DNA from: Kutzneria sp044547355 | GTDB taxonomy: Bacteria; Actinomycetota; Actinomycetes; Mycobacteriales; Pseudonocardiaceae | DNA: 64,000 bases | NCBI RefSeq assembly: GCF_044547355.1 | Contig: NZ_JBIUAG010000009.1 | Location: 62,001 to 126,000 of the forward strand | Reading direction: 5' to 3' | In this document: in pieces, positions 51,723 to 59,703 of the stretch | How positions within the stretch are numbered: position 1 is the stretch's first letter | Layout of the letters: each line of letters begins with the position of its first letter | Notes under the pieces: generated by a model | Seen by the model: the letters and a program-made list of their open reading frames with translations, nothing else | Database searches by the model: none | Told to the model about the DNA's origin: nothing | Position numbers and translations under genes: made by a program

Positions 51723-53306
51723 ATGAGCGGGCCGATCACTGTCACTCTGAGCTATCACGTGCGCCGCGGGCGTGCGAGCCAGTTCTCCGTGTCGGCCACC
51801 GCGCTGCTCGGCACGGCCGCGGCACAGCGGGGCTATCTGGGCGCGGGCGTCACCGGGACCACGTCGACCGGTCGGGACTGGCAGATCTTCTACCGGTTCG
51901 AGGACCAGGACTCCCTCACCGAATGGGAGCAGTCGCACGCGTACGCCCGGTGGATCGAGTACGTGGAGAAGTTCGCCACCCGCTCGGACGCCCACCACGA
52001 GGTCGGCCAGCACGAGGTTGGCCAGCACGTGTCGCCGGTAGAGCCGGTCCGGCGCCAGCCGACCGCGACGGCCGCCCCGGCGGCCAGGGCGCCTCGGCGG
52101 CGGGATCCCGCGCCGGTCGAGCCGGAGACCGTGCCGGTGGAGGCGGCCGAGGTCAGCGCGCGGATGCGTCCGTTGGCCGCCCAACAGCCCTCCGCCCAGC
52201 AGCCCTCGGGCCGACACGTCCGGCCCGAGGTGCCGCCCGCCCCCGAGCCCGTCCCGGCCGACGCCACGCAGGTCATGGACCCGCGGATCCGCCAGGTGGC
52301 CCAACAGATGTCGGGCCAGTACCAGAAGCCGCGCCCCGAGGAGGTCCCGGCCAACGCGACGCAGGTGATGGACGCGGCCCGGATGCGCGAACTGGCGGCC
52401 CAGCAGCGGTCCGGCCAGTACGAGGCGCCCCGTCCCGAGGACACGCCGGTCAACGCCACCCAGGTCATGGACGCCGCCCGCATGCGGGACCTCGCCCAGC
52501 AGAAGCAGCAGCGGTCCGGCCAGTACGAGCGCCCCCAGATGCAGCAGCCGCCCCGGCCTCCGGTCGAGCGCCCGCGGCCCACGCCGCCCCGCGTCGACCC
52601 GCCGCGGATCGACCGCGCGCAGCGGGCGTCGGCGCAGTGGGAGCCGGACCAGTGGGACGAGGAGTTCCGCGAGTTGGTCGCGCGGGAGTCGGGCTGGGGT
52701 CCGGCCCCGAGCGCGCTCGATCCCGTGCCGCACTCCCAGCCGCTGCCCGGCCCCGGCACGGTCCAGTGGGAACGCGCCCAGCGGGAGATGGACAAGTGGG
52801 AGGCCGAGCAGCGGCTGGCCGACCAGCGCGAAGCGGCCCAGCGGGAGATGGCCCAGCGCGAGGCCGCCGAGCGTGAGGCGGCGGAGCGGGCCGAGTGGGA
52901 AGCGGCCCAGCGGGAGATCGCCCAGTACGAGCAGGCGGAGCGGGAAGCGGCCGAGCGTGAGGCGGCGCAACACGAGGCTGCGCAACGGGAAGCCTCCCTG
53001 AGGGAGGCGGCCCAGCGAGCCGTGGGCAACCCGCCGGAGCCGGTCCGGCCGGCTGAGTCCGACTGGCAGCAGCCCAGTCTCCGGCTGGCCGCCGGTGGGT
53101 CGGGCCGCCGCCGTTGGGGCCGCAAGCGGCAGGCCGAGCGTGAGGTCGAACAGCCGCAGGCCTCGTCGGAGCGCAGGCGCGAGGCCCCGCCCGAGTCGGA
53201 CGTGGAGCTGTCCGCCGCGGAGAAGCGGGAGCTGTTCGGCGACGTCGAGGTCCCGCGCCCCGACCGCGACCCGCTGGCCATCGCCAAGGGCCGCCGCCCG
53301 AGGTAG
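51723..53306 (+). CDS. ABM-domain protein with TQVMD repeats and charged coiled-coil tail
   Basis: Residues 1-85 form an antibiotic-biosynthesis-monooxygenase (ABM) ferredoxin-like domain (VTLSYHVRRGRASQF, WQIFYRFEDQDSLTEWEQSHAYARW in part), known for quinone-forming oxygenases and heme-degrading enzymes. Then come three repeats of about 31-33 residues (PADATQVMD at 178, PANATQVMD at 209, PVNATQVMD at 242), each ending SGQY, with a weaker copy before (138-165). A long E/R/A/Q-rich helix (about 345-450, REAAQREMAQREAAERE type) follows, then a basic tail. 527 residues; ABM proteins are usually about 100. The repeats and helix suggest scaffold or oligomerisation. Function unknown. Confidence 0.78.
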   Translation: MSGPITVTLSYHVRRGRASQFSVSATALLGTAAAQRGYLGAGVTGTTSTGRDWQIFYRFEDQDSLTEWEQSHAYARWIEYVEKFATRSDAHHEVGQHEVGQHVSPVEPVRRQPTATAAPAARAPRRRDPAPVEPETVPVEAAEVSARMRPLAAQQPSAQQPSGRHVRPEVPPAPEPVPADATQVMDPRIRQVAQQMSGQYQKPRPEEVPANATQVMDAARMRELAAQQRSGQYEAPRPEDTPVNATQVMDAARMRDLAQQKQQRSGQYERPQMQQPPRPPVERPRPTPPRVDPPRIDRAQRASAQWEPDQWDEEFRELVARESGWGPAPSALDPVPHSQPLPGPGTVQWERAQREMDKWEAEQRLADQREAAQREMAQREAAEREAAERAEWEAAQREIAQYEQAEREAAEREAAQHEAAQREASLREAAQRAVGNPPEPVRPAESDWQQPSLRLAAGGSGRRRWGRKRQAEREVEQPQASSERRREAPPESDVELSAAEKRELFGDVEVPRPDRDPLAIAKGRRPR

Positions 53307-53309
53307 GCG

Positions 53310-53352
53310 CGTGCTGGGCCGGTGGATGATCTCGACCGCCGGCCCCTGCACG
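53310..53352. terminator. Hairpin between convergent ABM and FAH genes
   Basis: CGTGC-TGGGCCGGTGG (53310-53325) pairs with CCGCCGGCCCCTGCACG (53336-53352) with one or two small bulges. It fills the space between the two stop codons, consistent with a bidirectional terminator. Confidence 0.7.
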
Positions 53353-54294
53353 CTAAACCCGGGCCCGAGCCGGCGGCAGCGGCACCGGCTCCGCACCTGG
53401 CACGACCCGGTTGGCCACCGTGCCGAGGCCCGCCACCGTCATGGTGACGACGTCGCCGACCTTGAGCGGGGGCGGGTCCTCGACGCCGGTCCGCCCCCAC
53501 AGCTCGGCCATGCAGCCGGAGCCGCAGGTGCCGGAGCCGAGCACGTCCCCGGTGCGGACCCAGGCGCCGCGGGAGGCGTAGGCGACCATCTCCTCGAATG
53601 TCCACGCCATGTTGGCCAGGGTGTCGCGGCCGGTCTCGATCCCGTTGACCCGCACCGTCATCTCCACGTCCAACAGACCCTCGGCGGTGCGGTACGGGGC
53701 CAGCTCGTCGGCGGTGACCAGGAACGGCCCGAGGGTGGTGGCCGAGTCCTTGCCCTTGGCCGGCCCCATCTGCGCCGGCATCTCGCGGGCCTGGATGTCC
53801 CGCGCCGACCAGTCGTTGAAGATGGTGTAGCCGGCGATGTGGTCGCGGGCCTGCGCGGGCGTGAGGTCGCGGCCGGGGCGGCCGATGACCGCCGCCACCT
53901 CCAGTTCGTAGTCCAGCACCTGGCAGCCGGGCGGCACCGGCACGTCGTCGTGGGCGCCGATCATGGCGTGGGGATTGGTGAAGTAGAACGTCGGCGCGGC
54001 GTACCACTCCGGGGCGATCCGGCCGCCGAAGCGCTGGGCGATGCCCTCCACGTGCCGTTCGAACGTGACGAAGTCGCGCACCGAGGGCGGCAGCAGCGGC
54101 GGCAGCAGCCGCACGTCGGCCAGCCGCACCGGCAACTCCTGCACGGCCCGCGCGAGATGCCGGTCGACGGTGGCGGGGAAGTCCAGCGCCAGCAGGTCCA
54201 GCAGCCGTGTGCCGAACGGCAACGGCCGGATCAGGTCGTCCTCGACCACCCCGCAGCGCTCGCCTCCATTGTGGACATAGCTGACGAGTTTCAC
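53353..54294 (-). CDS. Fumarylacetoacetate hydrolase-family enzyme
   Basis: The 313-residue protein has an N-terminal lid (MKLVSYVHNGGERCGVVEDD) and the FAH core: RDFVTFERH, DYELEVAAVIG (metal-binding Glu pair), GYTIFNDWSARDIQ (metal Asp and catalytic region), KDSATTLGPFLV and GSGTCGSGC. The family hydrolyses C-C bonds of beta-diketones or decarboxylates and isomerises in homoprotocatechuate and gentisate catabolism. GTG 54294 follows GGGAG and overlaps the MFS stop by 4 nt. Third gene of an MBL-MFS-FAH operon, presumably in uptake and degradation of an aromatic acid. Confidence 0.88.
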   Translation of the reverse strand: MKLVSYVHNGGERCGVVEDDLIRPLPFGTRLLDLLALDFPATVDRHLARAVQELPVRLADVRLLPPLLPPSVRDFVTFERHVEGIAQRFGGRIAPEWYAAPTFYFTNPHAMIGAHDDVPVPPGCQVLDYELEVAAVIGRPGRDLTPAQARDHIAGYTIFNDWSARDIQAREMPAQMGPAKGKDSATTLGPFLVTADELAPYRTAEGLLDVEMTVRVNGIETGRDTLANMAWTFEEMVAYASRGAWVRTGDVLGSGTCGSGCMAELWGRTGVEDPPPLKVGDVVTMTVAGLGTVANRVVPGAEPVPLPPARARV

Positions 54295-55769
54295 TTGCTC
54301 TCCCGGAGGAACAGGGCCGCGACCAGCGCGGCGACGACTGCCGTGCCGGCGGTGACGACCAGGCCCGCCGAGTAGCCCTGGGCCAGCGCCCGGGTGGCGA
54401 TCTCGTCGACCTCCGGCCCCAGGCGCGCCCCGGCGACGGCGATCGGCCCGCCGGCGGCGAACACGGCCTGCGCGGCCGGCTGGCCGGCGATGCCGTGGGC
54501 CAGCACCGGGGCCGCCTGGCCCAGCGCGACCGTGCCGATCACCGCCGGGCCGAGGGTCTGGCCGAGGTCGCGGACCACGCTGGCGGTGCCGCTGGCCATG
54601 CCGGCCAGCTCCACCGGCACCGCGTTGACCATGGCCGCGGTGAGCCCGGACAGCAGCAACACGAAGCCGATTCCGTTGAGCACCAACACTCCCAGGATCG
54701 GCAGCACGCCGGTGGCCGACACCGGGACGGCCGACAGCCACAGGTGCCCGGCGGCCAGCGCCAGCAGCCCGGCGACCAGCAACAGGCGCGGGCCGATCCC
54801 ACGCAGCAGCCGGGCCAGCGCCGGCCCCAGCAGCAGCGGCACGATCTGGAGCACCACGAACGGCCAGGCGATGCCCATCGGCGTCTCGTGCTGGATCACG
54901 CCCAGCCGGATGCTGAGCACGTAACCGCCGCCGATGAACGCGAACATGCCCAGCACGGCCACGATCGCCGCGGTGGCGAAGGCCGGCACGCGGAACAGGT
55001 CCAGCCGCAGCAACGGGGACTCGGCCCTGATCTCAATGCGTACGAAGGCAATGGCGGCGATCACCGCGACGACGAAGGCCACCGCCGCCCGGACGTTGGC
55101 CGGCCCCTCGATCACGCCGTAGAAGAACGCCAGCACCGCCAGCGCCAACGTCGCCTGCCCGGGCCAGTCCGGCGCCCGGCCGGCCGGCGCCGAGGAGTCC
55201 GTCACCAGGACCGCGCTCAACGCGGCCGAGACCACCGCGATCACCGCGCATGCGGCAAAGACCCAGTGGTAGGACAGGAGTTCCGTGATCACCCCGGCCA
55301 GCAGCGGAGTCAGCAGCGCGCTGGCGGAGATCCCGACCGCCCACGCCGCCAGCCCTCGGGCCCGTCGCCGCGGGTCCGGCGTGGCGGCGGCGATCACCGC
55401 CAGCGAGGACTGGAACAGCGCCGCCGCGCCGATGCCGGACACCGCCTGCCCGACGACCAGCAGCGGCGCCGTCGCCGCCTGCGAGGCCAGGACAAAGCCG
55501 ACGGCCGCCGCCAGCGCCCCGCCGACCAGGATCTTCTTCCGCCCGTGCAGGTCGCCCAACACGCCGAAAGTCAGGCCCAGCAAGGCGATCGGCAGCAGGT
55601 AGGCGTCGCCGATCCAGCTGAGCTCGGCCCCCGAGGTGTGCAGCGTGGCCTGGATCGGGCCGTTCACCACGGCCGGCAGCACGATGCCGACCTGGGCGAC
55701 ACCGACCGCCACGCAGCCGGCCCACAGCGTGCCGGCGCGTAACGACGGGCCGGCGTCGGTCGTGGTCAT
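54291..55769 (-). CDS. MFS transporter, 14-TM DHA2 type
   Basis: The 492-residue product has about 14 membrane helices and the loop GVLGDLHGRKKIL (MFS motif A) near residue 70. This is the DHA2 type, like the exporter at 591, though the two are clearly different proteins. It is overlapped by its upstream MBL gene and downstream FAH gene by 4 nt each, so the operon is tight. It exports or imports an unknown organic compound; with catabolic enzymes on both sides, uptake of substrate is possible, but the DHA2 class generally exports. Confidence 0.88.
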   Translation of the reverse strand: MTTTDAGPSLRAGTLWAGCVAVGVAQVGIVLPAVVNGPIQATLHTSGAELSWIGDAYLLPIALLGLTFGVLGDLHGRKKILVGGALAAAVGFVLASQAATAPLLVVGQAVSGIGAAALFQSSLAVIAAATPDPRRRARGLAAWAVGISASALLTPLLAGVITELLSYHWVFAACAVIAVVSAALSAVLVTDSSAPAGRAPDWPGQATLALAVLAFFYGVIEGPANVRAAVAFVVAVIAAIAFVRIEIRAESPLLRLDLFRVPAFATAAIVAVLGMFAFIGGGYVLSIRLGVIQHETPMGIAWPFVVLQIVPLLLGPALARLLRGIGPRLLLVAGLLALAAGHLWLSAVPVSATGVLPILGVLVLNGIGFVLLLSGLTAAMVNAVPVELAGMASGTASVVRDLGQTLGPAVIGTVALGQAAPVLAHGIAGQPAAQAVFAAGGPIAVAGARLGPEVDEIATRALAQGYSAGLVVTAGTAVVAALVAALFLRESK

Positions 55770-56662
55770 TCGGACTCCTTTCCCATGCAGGCGAACGCCT
55801 GTGGGCCGACGAGCGGGGGCAGTGCGGGATCCAGTTCGCGGTAGACCGCGTGCACGTTGAGGGCCAGCCGCTCCGGCTCGCCGAGCCCGGCGAACGGGCC
55901 GAGGTCGATGTCGGCGACGGCGTCCGCGACCGGCATGCCGGCGAGGAACCGGCGGCCGGCCTGGTCGAGCACGAACTCGAAGTAGCGCTCGGTGGCGCGG
56001 ACCGTCTCCGGGCCGCAGACCGGCCCGTGACCGGGGACGATGGTGTCGGCGTCGAGGTCGAGCAGCAGCCGGCAGGCCTTGAGCCAGTTGCCGACCGGGC
56101 CGGACCAGACCACCGGCGTGGACCCGGCGAAGACGATGTCGCCGGCGAACACCGTCCGCGCCTCGGGCACGTGCACCACGACATCGGCCTCGGTGTGCGC
56201 GGGGCCGACGTCGATCAGCCGCACGGCCATGCCGCCGACGTCGAGATCAAGCCGCCCGTCGAACGTCCGGTTCGGGTACGTCGGCTCGACCTCGTCCAGG
56301 GCGAAGCGGCCGAACGCCTTGCGCGCGAACGGTTCCTCGGCGCACAGGGCCAGCACCACGTCCGGCCCGACCGCCCGCATCTCCCGGGCGGCCGCCTCGG
56401 CCGCGATGATCTCGGCGCCGGCCAGCAGCTGGTTGCCGAACCAGTGGTCCGGATTGCCGTGTGTGTTGACCAGCCGGCCGATCGGCCGGCCCGCGGTCGC
56501 GTCGGCCAGGCCGGCCAGCATGTCGCGGGTCAGCCGCACGTCCATCAGCGTGTCGACCAGCAGCGACTCGCCGCGCCCGGTGATCAGTCCGGCGTTGCTG
56601 CTGCCCCAGCCGCCGGGCTGGAGCCAGGCGTGACAGCCGCCGCGCAGAGCTTGGTGGGACAC
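55766..56662 (-). CDS. Metallo-beta-lactamase-fold hydrolase with HxNxDH site
   Basis: The 298-residue protein has an MBL fold with NTHGNPDHWFGN in place of HxHxDH (Asn for the second His), IDVGPAHTEADVVVHVP, VFAGDIVF and VPGHGPV. The HxNxDH variant is known from actinobacterial and other MBL relatives and can change metal loading to a single zinc. The function of such proteins is usually unknown; lactonase or thioesterase activity is likely. First gene of an operon with MFS and FAH, divergent from the TetR gene at 56762. Confidence 0.86.
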   Translation of the reverse strand: MSHQALRGGCHAWLQPGGWGSSNAGLITGRGESLLVDTLMDVRLTRDMLAGLADATAGRPIGRLVNTHGNPDHWFGNQLLAGAEIIAAEAAAREMRAVGPDVVLALCAEEPFARKAFGRFALDEVEPTYPNRTFDGRLDLDVGGMAVRLIDVGPAHTEADVVVHVPEARTVFAGDIVFAGSTPVVWSGPVGNWLKACRLLLDLDADTIVPGHGPVCGPETVRATERYFEFVLDQAGRRFLAGMPVADAVADIDLGPFAGLGEPERLALNVHAVYRELDPALPPLVGPQAFACMGKESE

Positions 56663-56678
56663 CCGCCACCTCCGTTGG

Positions 56679-56692
56679 TGGACTACAGTCCA
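56679..56692. promoter_or_regulatory. Operator-like palindrome between MBL operon and TetR gene
   Basis: TGGACTACAGTCCA has 6-bp perfect arms around AC. It lies 16 bp upstream of the MBL start and about 70 bp before the TetR start, where a TetR protein would bind to repress the MBL-MFS-FAH operon. The nearby GGACTACACTGTCC at 2046-2059 upstream of the other MFS gene is similar but not identical. Confidence 0.5.
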
Positions 56693-56761
56693 AGAATGGA
56701 CGTGAATCTAAGCCACCGGGGTGGGCGGGTCAAGAGGCCGGACGCCGTGTCTACTGGTCCG

Positions 56762-57367
56762 ATGCCTAGCAGGGAGATGTCGAACCAGCTCGGGCGTCGC
56801 GAGCGCCGTCGCATCGAGACCCGGGACCGGCTCTACACGGCCGCCATCGAGCTCTTCCTGGACCGGGGCTTCGAGGCCGCCACCATGGACGAGATCGCCG
56901 AACGCGCCGACGTCGCCCGGGCCACCGCCTTCAACTACTTCCCACAGAAGGCCGCCTTCCTGTACGAGTGGGGCCAACGCCGGCGCGCGCACGTCGCCGC
57001 GGTGATGGCCGCCGAGCACGCCGAGCAGCAGTCGGCCTCGTCACGCCTGAGGCGTTACCTCGCCGTGCTGGCCGAGCAGAACACCGCCGGCCGCGCCGCC
57101 ACCGTGCGCCTCATGGACGCCTCCATCCGCCACGCCGACGCCATGCGGGAGCCCAGCCTCGACCTCAAGCTGGCCGAGCTGGTCGACGCCGGCCGGACCG
57201 CCGGCGAATTCCGGTCCGATGTGGACAGTGCGCAGGCCGGAACTTTGTTGGCGGCGGCCTACTTCACCGCCGTGCTCCGTTGGATCAGCGCCGAGCCGGA
57301 GCCGTTCGACCTGCCCACCCACCTCGACGGCATGCTGGAGCTGGCGTTGCGGGGACTGGCCAAGTAG
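56762..57367 (+). CDS. TetR-family regulator of the MBL-MFS-FAH operon
   Basis: The 201-residue protein has a TetR helix-turn-helix at about 10-60 (TRDRLYTAAIELFLDRGFEAATMDEIAERADVARATAFNYF, given in parts) and a helical C-terminal effector domain. It is divergent from the MBL operon with a palindrome between, so it is its probable repressor. The ATG at 56762 is chosen; GTG 56747 and ATG 56777 are in frame and possible. The inducer is unknown but may be the substrate of the exporter or hydrolase. Confidence 0.85.
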   Translation: MPSREMSNQLGRRERRRIETRDRLYTAAIELFLDRGFEAATMDEIAERADVARATAFNYFPQKAAFLYEWGQRRRAHVAAVMAAEHAEQQSASSRLRRYLAVLAEQNTAGRAATVRLMDASIRHADAMREPSLDLKLAELVDAGRTAGEFRSDVDSAQAGTLLAAAYFTAVLRWISAEPEPFDLPTHLDGMLELALRGLAK

Positions 57368-57376
57368 GCCGGCCAG

Positions 57377-57568
57377 GTGAGCCCTGGCCAAATGGTATCC
57401 GGCCATGCACTCGTCGAGATCCTGTCCGACCGCGGCGGGCACGTCGCGTCCGAGGTCGTCACGTGGCCGACCCAGCGGGGTTATCACGACGTCGTGCTCA
57501 CCGTCGACACCGACACCACCTGGACGCAGCGCCACGCCGGACGGATCGCCACCGCCGAGCAGAGCTGA
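57377..57568 (+). pseudogene. Remnant of phospholipase C C-terminal (DUF756) domain
   Basis: The 63-residue frame ends QRGYHDVVLTVDTDTTW and TQRHAGRIATAEQS. This matches the end of the intact phospholipase C at 45079-47079 (NDGWHDFTVTVSADSTW, SRRFAGHIETGAASVTG): H-D-x(4)-V-x(4)-TW-x-R-x-AG-x-I is shared. Only the last 40 or so residues are recognisable; the upstream half has drifted. No catalytic domain is nearby, so this is a fragment of a lost second phospholipase C. A strong hairpin at 57582-57608 follows it, which may be the old gene's terminator. Confidence 0.7.
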
Positions 57569-57581
57569 TCGACCGTGTGAC

Positions 57582-57608
57582 CCCCTGATCACGCGCCGTG
57601 ATCAGGGG
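57582..57608. terminator. Perfect 12-bp-arm hairpin after the phospholipase remnant
   Basis: CCCCTGATCACG pairs with CGTGATCAGGGG around the loop CGC. It comes 13 nt after the stop of the phospholipase C fragment and before the hydrolase gene at 57724, a typical position for a terminator. Confidence 0.8.
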
Positions 57609-57723
57609 TGTCCATCGGGGCCGGATCCGTTGCCCGCGGCGAACACGTCGCGTGGTGCGGGTTTTCCGGCCCCGGTACCGTGGCCGGAACAGCGTGGGCA
57701 CGGCAGAACGGGCGGGCACGAGG

Positions 57724-58401
57724 ATGGCTTCCGAGCTACCGACGGTGGTTCTGGTGCACGGGGCCTGGCACGGCCCCTGGTGTTGGGACGGGGTCCGCGA
57801 GCACCTCACCGCGGCCGGCCTGTCCTCGACCGCCGTGGCGCTGCCGAGCTCGGGTCCGGAGCTGGGCGGCCTGCACGACGACATCGCGGCGGTCAACGCC
57901 CGCCTCGACCAGCTCGACGGCCCGTTCGTGCTGGTCGGGCACTCCTACGGCGGTCTCCCGATCACCAGCGTGGCCGCGACCCGCGACGACGTCCGGCACG
58001 TGGTGTACGCCTGCGCGTTCGCGATCCCGCCGGGGCAGTCGCTGCTGAGCGCGGTCGGCGGCACGCCGCCGCCGTGGTGGGTTATCTCCCCGGACGACCG
58101 CACGGTGACGCCCGAGGACCCGGACAAGGTCTTCTTCAACGCCTCGACGGCGCGCCCGGCCCAGGAGCTGACCCCGCAGTCGACGCGGTCGTTCCGGGAG
58201 CCGCTGGGCGAGGCGGCCTACGGCCGGGTGCCGGCCACGTACGTGATCTGCGAGCGCGACGCCGCGATCCCGCCGTTGCTCCAGGAGCAGATGGCCGAGG
58301 GCATCGGCGCCGCGATCACCCGACTGGACGCGGACCACAGTCCGTGGCTCGGCCGTCCGGCCGAACTGGCGACGATCATCGCGGGGAGCACGCAGGAATG
58401 A
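57724..58401 (+). CDS. Alpha/beta hydrolase
   Basis: The 225-residue protein has the standard small alpha/beta hydrolase pattern: TVVLVHGAWHGPWCW, the nucleophile elbow GHSYGGLP and a C-terminal His in DADHSPWLGRP. The Asp (ICERD) follows the typical spacing. It resembles the edge fragment at 1-113. CACGAGG directly precedes the ATG with no spacing, so the start is not certain and a leaderless transcript is possible. Its stop overlaps the next gene by 4 nt. Confidence 0.86.
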   Translation: MASELPTVVLVHGAWHGPWCWDGVREHLTAAGLSSTAVALPSSGPELGGLHDDIAAVNARLDQLDGPFVLVGHSYGGLPITSVAATRDDVRHVVYACAFAIPPGQSLLSAVGGTPPPWWVISPDDRTVTPEDPDKVFFNASTARPAQELTPQSTRSFREPLGEAAYGRVPATYVICERDAAIPPLLQEQMAEGIGAAITRLDADHSPWLGRPAELATIIAGSTQE

Positions 58402-58673
58402 CCCGGTCCACTCTGGACATGGACGCCGACGAGCTGGCGGCCGAGCTGGCCGGCCTTGGCCGCACGCTGCCGCCCTTGCTGCGGCCGGAGTTCGAGAACG
58501 AGCACGACGTCGTGCGCCGCGAGGCCGCCCGCTCCGGCGACCTGACCAGCACTCGGGTGCTGCTGGCCAAGTGGCGCGGGGTGGCGGCGGCCGAGCAGAA
58601 GGACCCCGGCATCTCGCACCGGATCCTGGCCGAGGCCGCCGAACTCCAGAGCCGTAACCCCAAGACATCGTAA
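58398..58673 (+). CDS. Small hypothetical protein
   Basis: I do not recognise this 91-residue protein. It is helical and charged, with LDMDADELAAELAGLG at the start and EFENEHDVVRREAARSGD in the middle, no signal peptide or membrane segment. It is coupled to the hydrolase by an ATGA overlap, and its stop lies inside the first copy of the direct repeat upstream of the chitosanase gene. Confidence 0.55.
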   Translation: MTRSTLDMDADELAAELAGLGRTLPPLLRPEFENEHDVVRREAARSGDLTSTRVLLAKWRGVAAAEQKDPGISHRILAEAAELQSRNPKTS

Positions 58674-58697
58674 GGTCCGCCCCTTGACATCGTAAGG
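58664..58697 (+). promoter_or_regulatory. Two copies of GACATCGTAAGG upstream of chitosanase
   Basis: GACATCGTAAGG occurs at 58664-58675 and 58686-58697, centres 22 bp apart, about two helical turns. The second copy includes TTGACA as a -35-like box. The spacing suits a dimeric activator or repressor of the chitosanase gene that starts at 58768. Confidence 0.55.
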
Positions 58698-58767
58698 ACT
58701 CTTCACGAACATTGGGGCTCCGCCGCCGAAGAAGATCCTCCACACCCTGCCCACTGGAGATGCTTCG

Positions 58768-59601
58768 GTGACAACCAAACACGTTCTGCGCGCGGCCCTG
58801 TCCGCCTGCGCCGTGCTCGCGCTGTGCACCACCACCACCGGCCCGGCGGCGATCGCCGCCCCCGCCCTCTCGGTCACCCGCGTGCAGGCCCAGGGCGACC
58901 TGAACGACCCGGCCAAGAAGGAAATCGCGATGGAGCTGGTCTCCAGCGCGGAGAACTCCTCGCTGGACTGGAAGGCCCAGTACAGCTACATCGAGGACAT
59001 CGGCGACGGCCGCGGCTACACCGCCGGCGTCATCGGCTTCTGCTCCGGCACCGGCGACATGCTGGACCTCGTGCAGGCCTATACCAACACCAAGCCCACC
59101 AACGTGCTGGCCAAGTACCTGCCGGCGTTGAAGAAGGTCAACGGCTCCGACTCGCACTCGGGTCTGGGCGCCGCCTTCGTCAACGACTGGAAGACCGCGG
59201 CCCGGGACTCGGTGTTCCAGCAGGCCCAGAACAGCGAGCGGGACCGGGTCTACTTCACCCCCTCGGTCAACCAGGCCAAGTCCGACGGACTGGGCGCGCT
59301 GGGCCAGTTCATCTACTACGACGCGATCGTCATGCACGGCCCCGGCGACGACGGCACCTCCTTCGGCGGCATCCGCAAGACCGCGTTGAAGAAGGCCAAG
59401 ACGCCGGCCCAGGGCGGCAACGAGACCACCTACCTCAACGCCTTCCTGGACGCCCGCAAGGCGGCCATGAAAACCGAGGAGGCGCACAGCGACACCTCCC
59501 GCGTCGACACCGAGCAGCGGGTCTTCCTCAACGCCGGCAACCTGGGCCTCAACCCGCCGCTGCGCTGGCAGGTCTACGGCGACCCCTACGAGATCGACTG
59601 A
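58768..59601 (+). CDS. csn: Secreted GH46 chitosanase
   Basis: The 277-residue protein has a signal peptide (about 1-31), then the GH46 signature SSAENSSLDWKAQYSYIEDIGDGRGYTAG (given in part): catalytic Glu62 and Asp80 match the two acids of Streptomyces chitosanase. It hydrolyses beta-1,4 links in chitosan outside the cell. Length fits GH46. A pair of direct repeats lies upstream. The sugar ABC operon on the other strand (59704-64000) could take up its products, but that is inference. Confidence 0.94.
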   Translation: MTTKHVLRAALSACAVLALCTTTTGPAAIAAPALSVTRVQAQGDLNDPAKKEIAMELVSSAENSSLDWKAQYSYIEDIGDGRGYTAGVIGFCSGTGDMLDLVQAYTNTKPTNVLAKYLPALKKVNGSDSHSGLGAAFVNDWKTAARDSVFQQAQNSERDRVYFTPSVNQAKSDGLGALGQFIYYDAIVMHGPGDDGTSFGGIRKTALKKAKTPAQGGNETTYLNAFLDARKAAMKTEEAHSDTSRVDTEQRVFLNAGNLGLNPPLRWQVYGDPYEID

Positions 59602-59616
59602 CCCCGCCTATTCTCC

Positions 59617-59694
59617 ACGTGAGTGGCTCATTTCGCCTTTTGGGGGCACCTGAGTGGCTCAGGTGGCTCTGGAAGCGAAATGAGCCACTCACGT
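59617..59694. terminator. Nested inverted repeat between convergent genes
   Basis: The outer arms 59617-59635 and 59676-59694 are 19-nt perfect complements. The loop holds a second hairpin (CACCTGAG 59647-59654, CTCAGGTG 59658-59665). The 10-mer GAGTGGCTCA appears in the left outer arm, in the inner hairpin and, inverted, in the right arm. It lies between the chitosanase and Gfo/Idh stop codons. Confidence 0.85.
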
Positions 59695-59703
59695 ACCGGA
59701 ATG

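Noticed and set aside
51723..53306. ABM-repeat protein as a graspetide-type precursor for the ATP-grasp enzyme
   Set aside because: Precursors are small; this protein is 527 residues with a folded ABM domain. The adjacent ATP-grasp resembles general carboxylate-amine ligases, and the repeats lack a conserved Thr/Ser plus Glu/Asp core in graspetide order. Kept only as a low-weight idea.
49446..53396. A 1316-codon open frame on the minus strand opposite the FAD, ATP-grasp and ABM genes
   Set aside because: Its translation is Arg/Gly/Leu/Ala low complexity and it is antisense to three genes with clear domains; such frames arise from GC-rich third codon positions.
55766..56662. HxNxDH site of the MBL protein as a novel catalytic centre
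   Set aside because: This variant is a recognised subgroup among bacterial MBL-fold proteins, so it is noted in the gene entry but not claimed as new.
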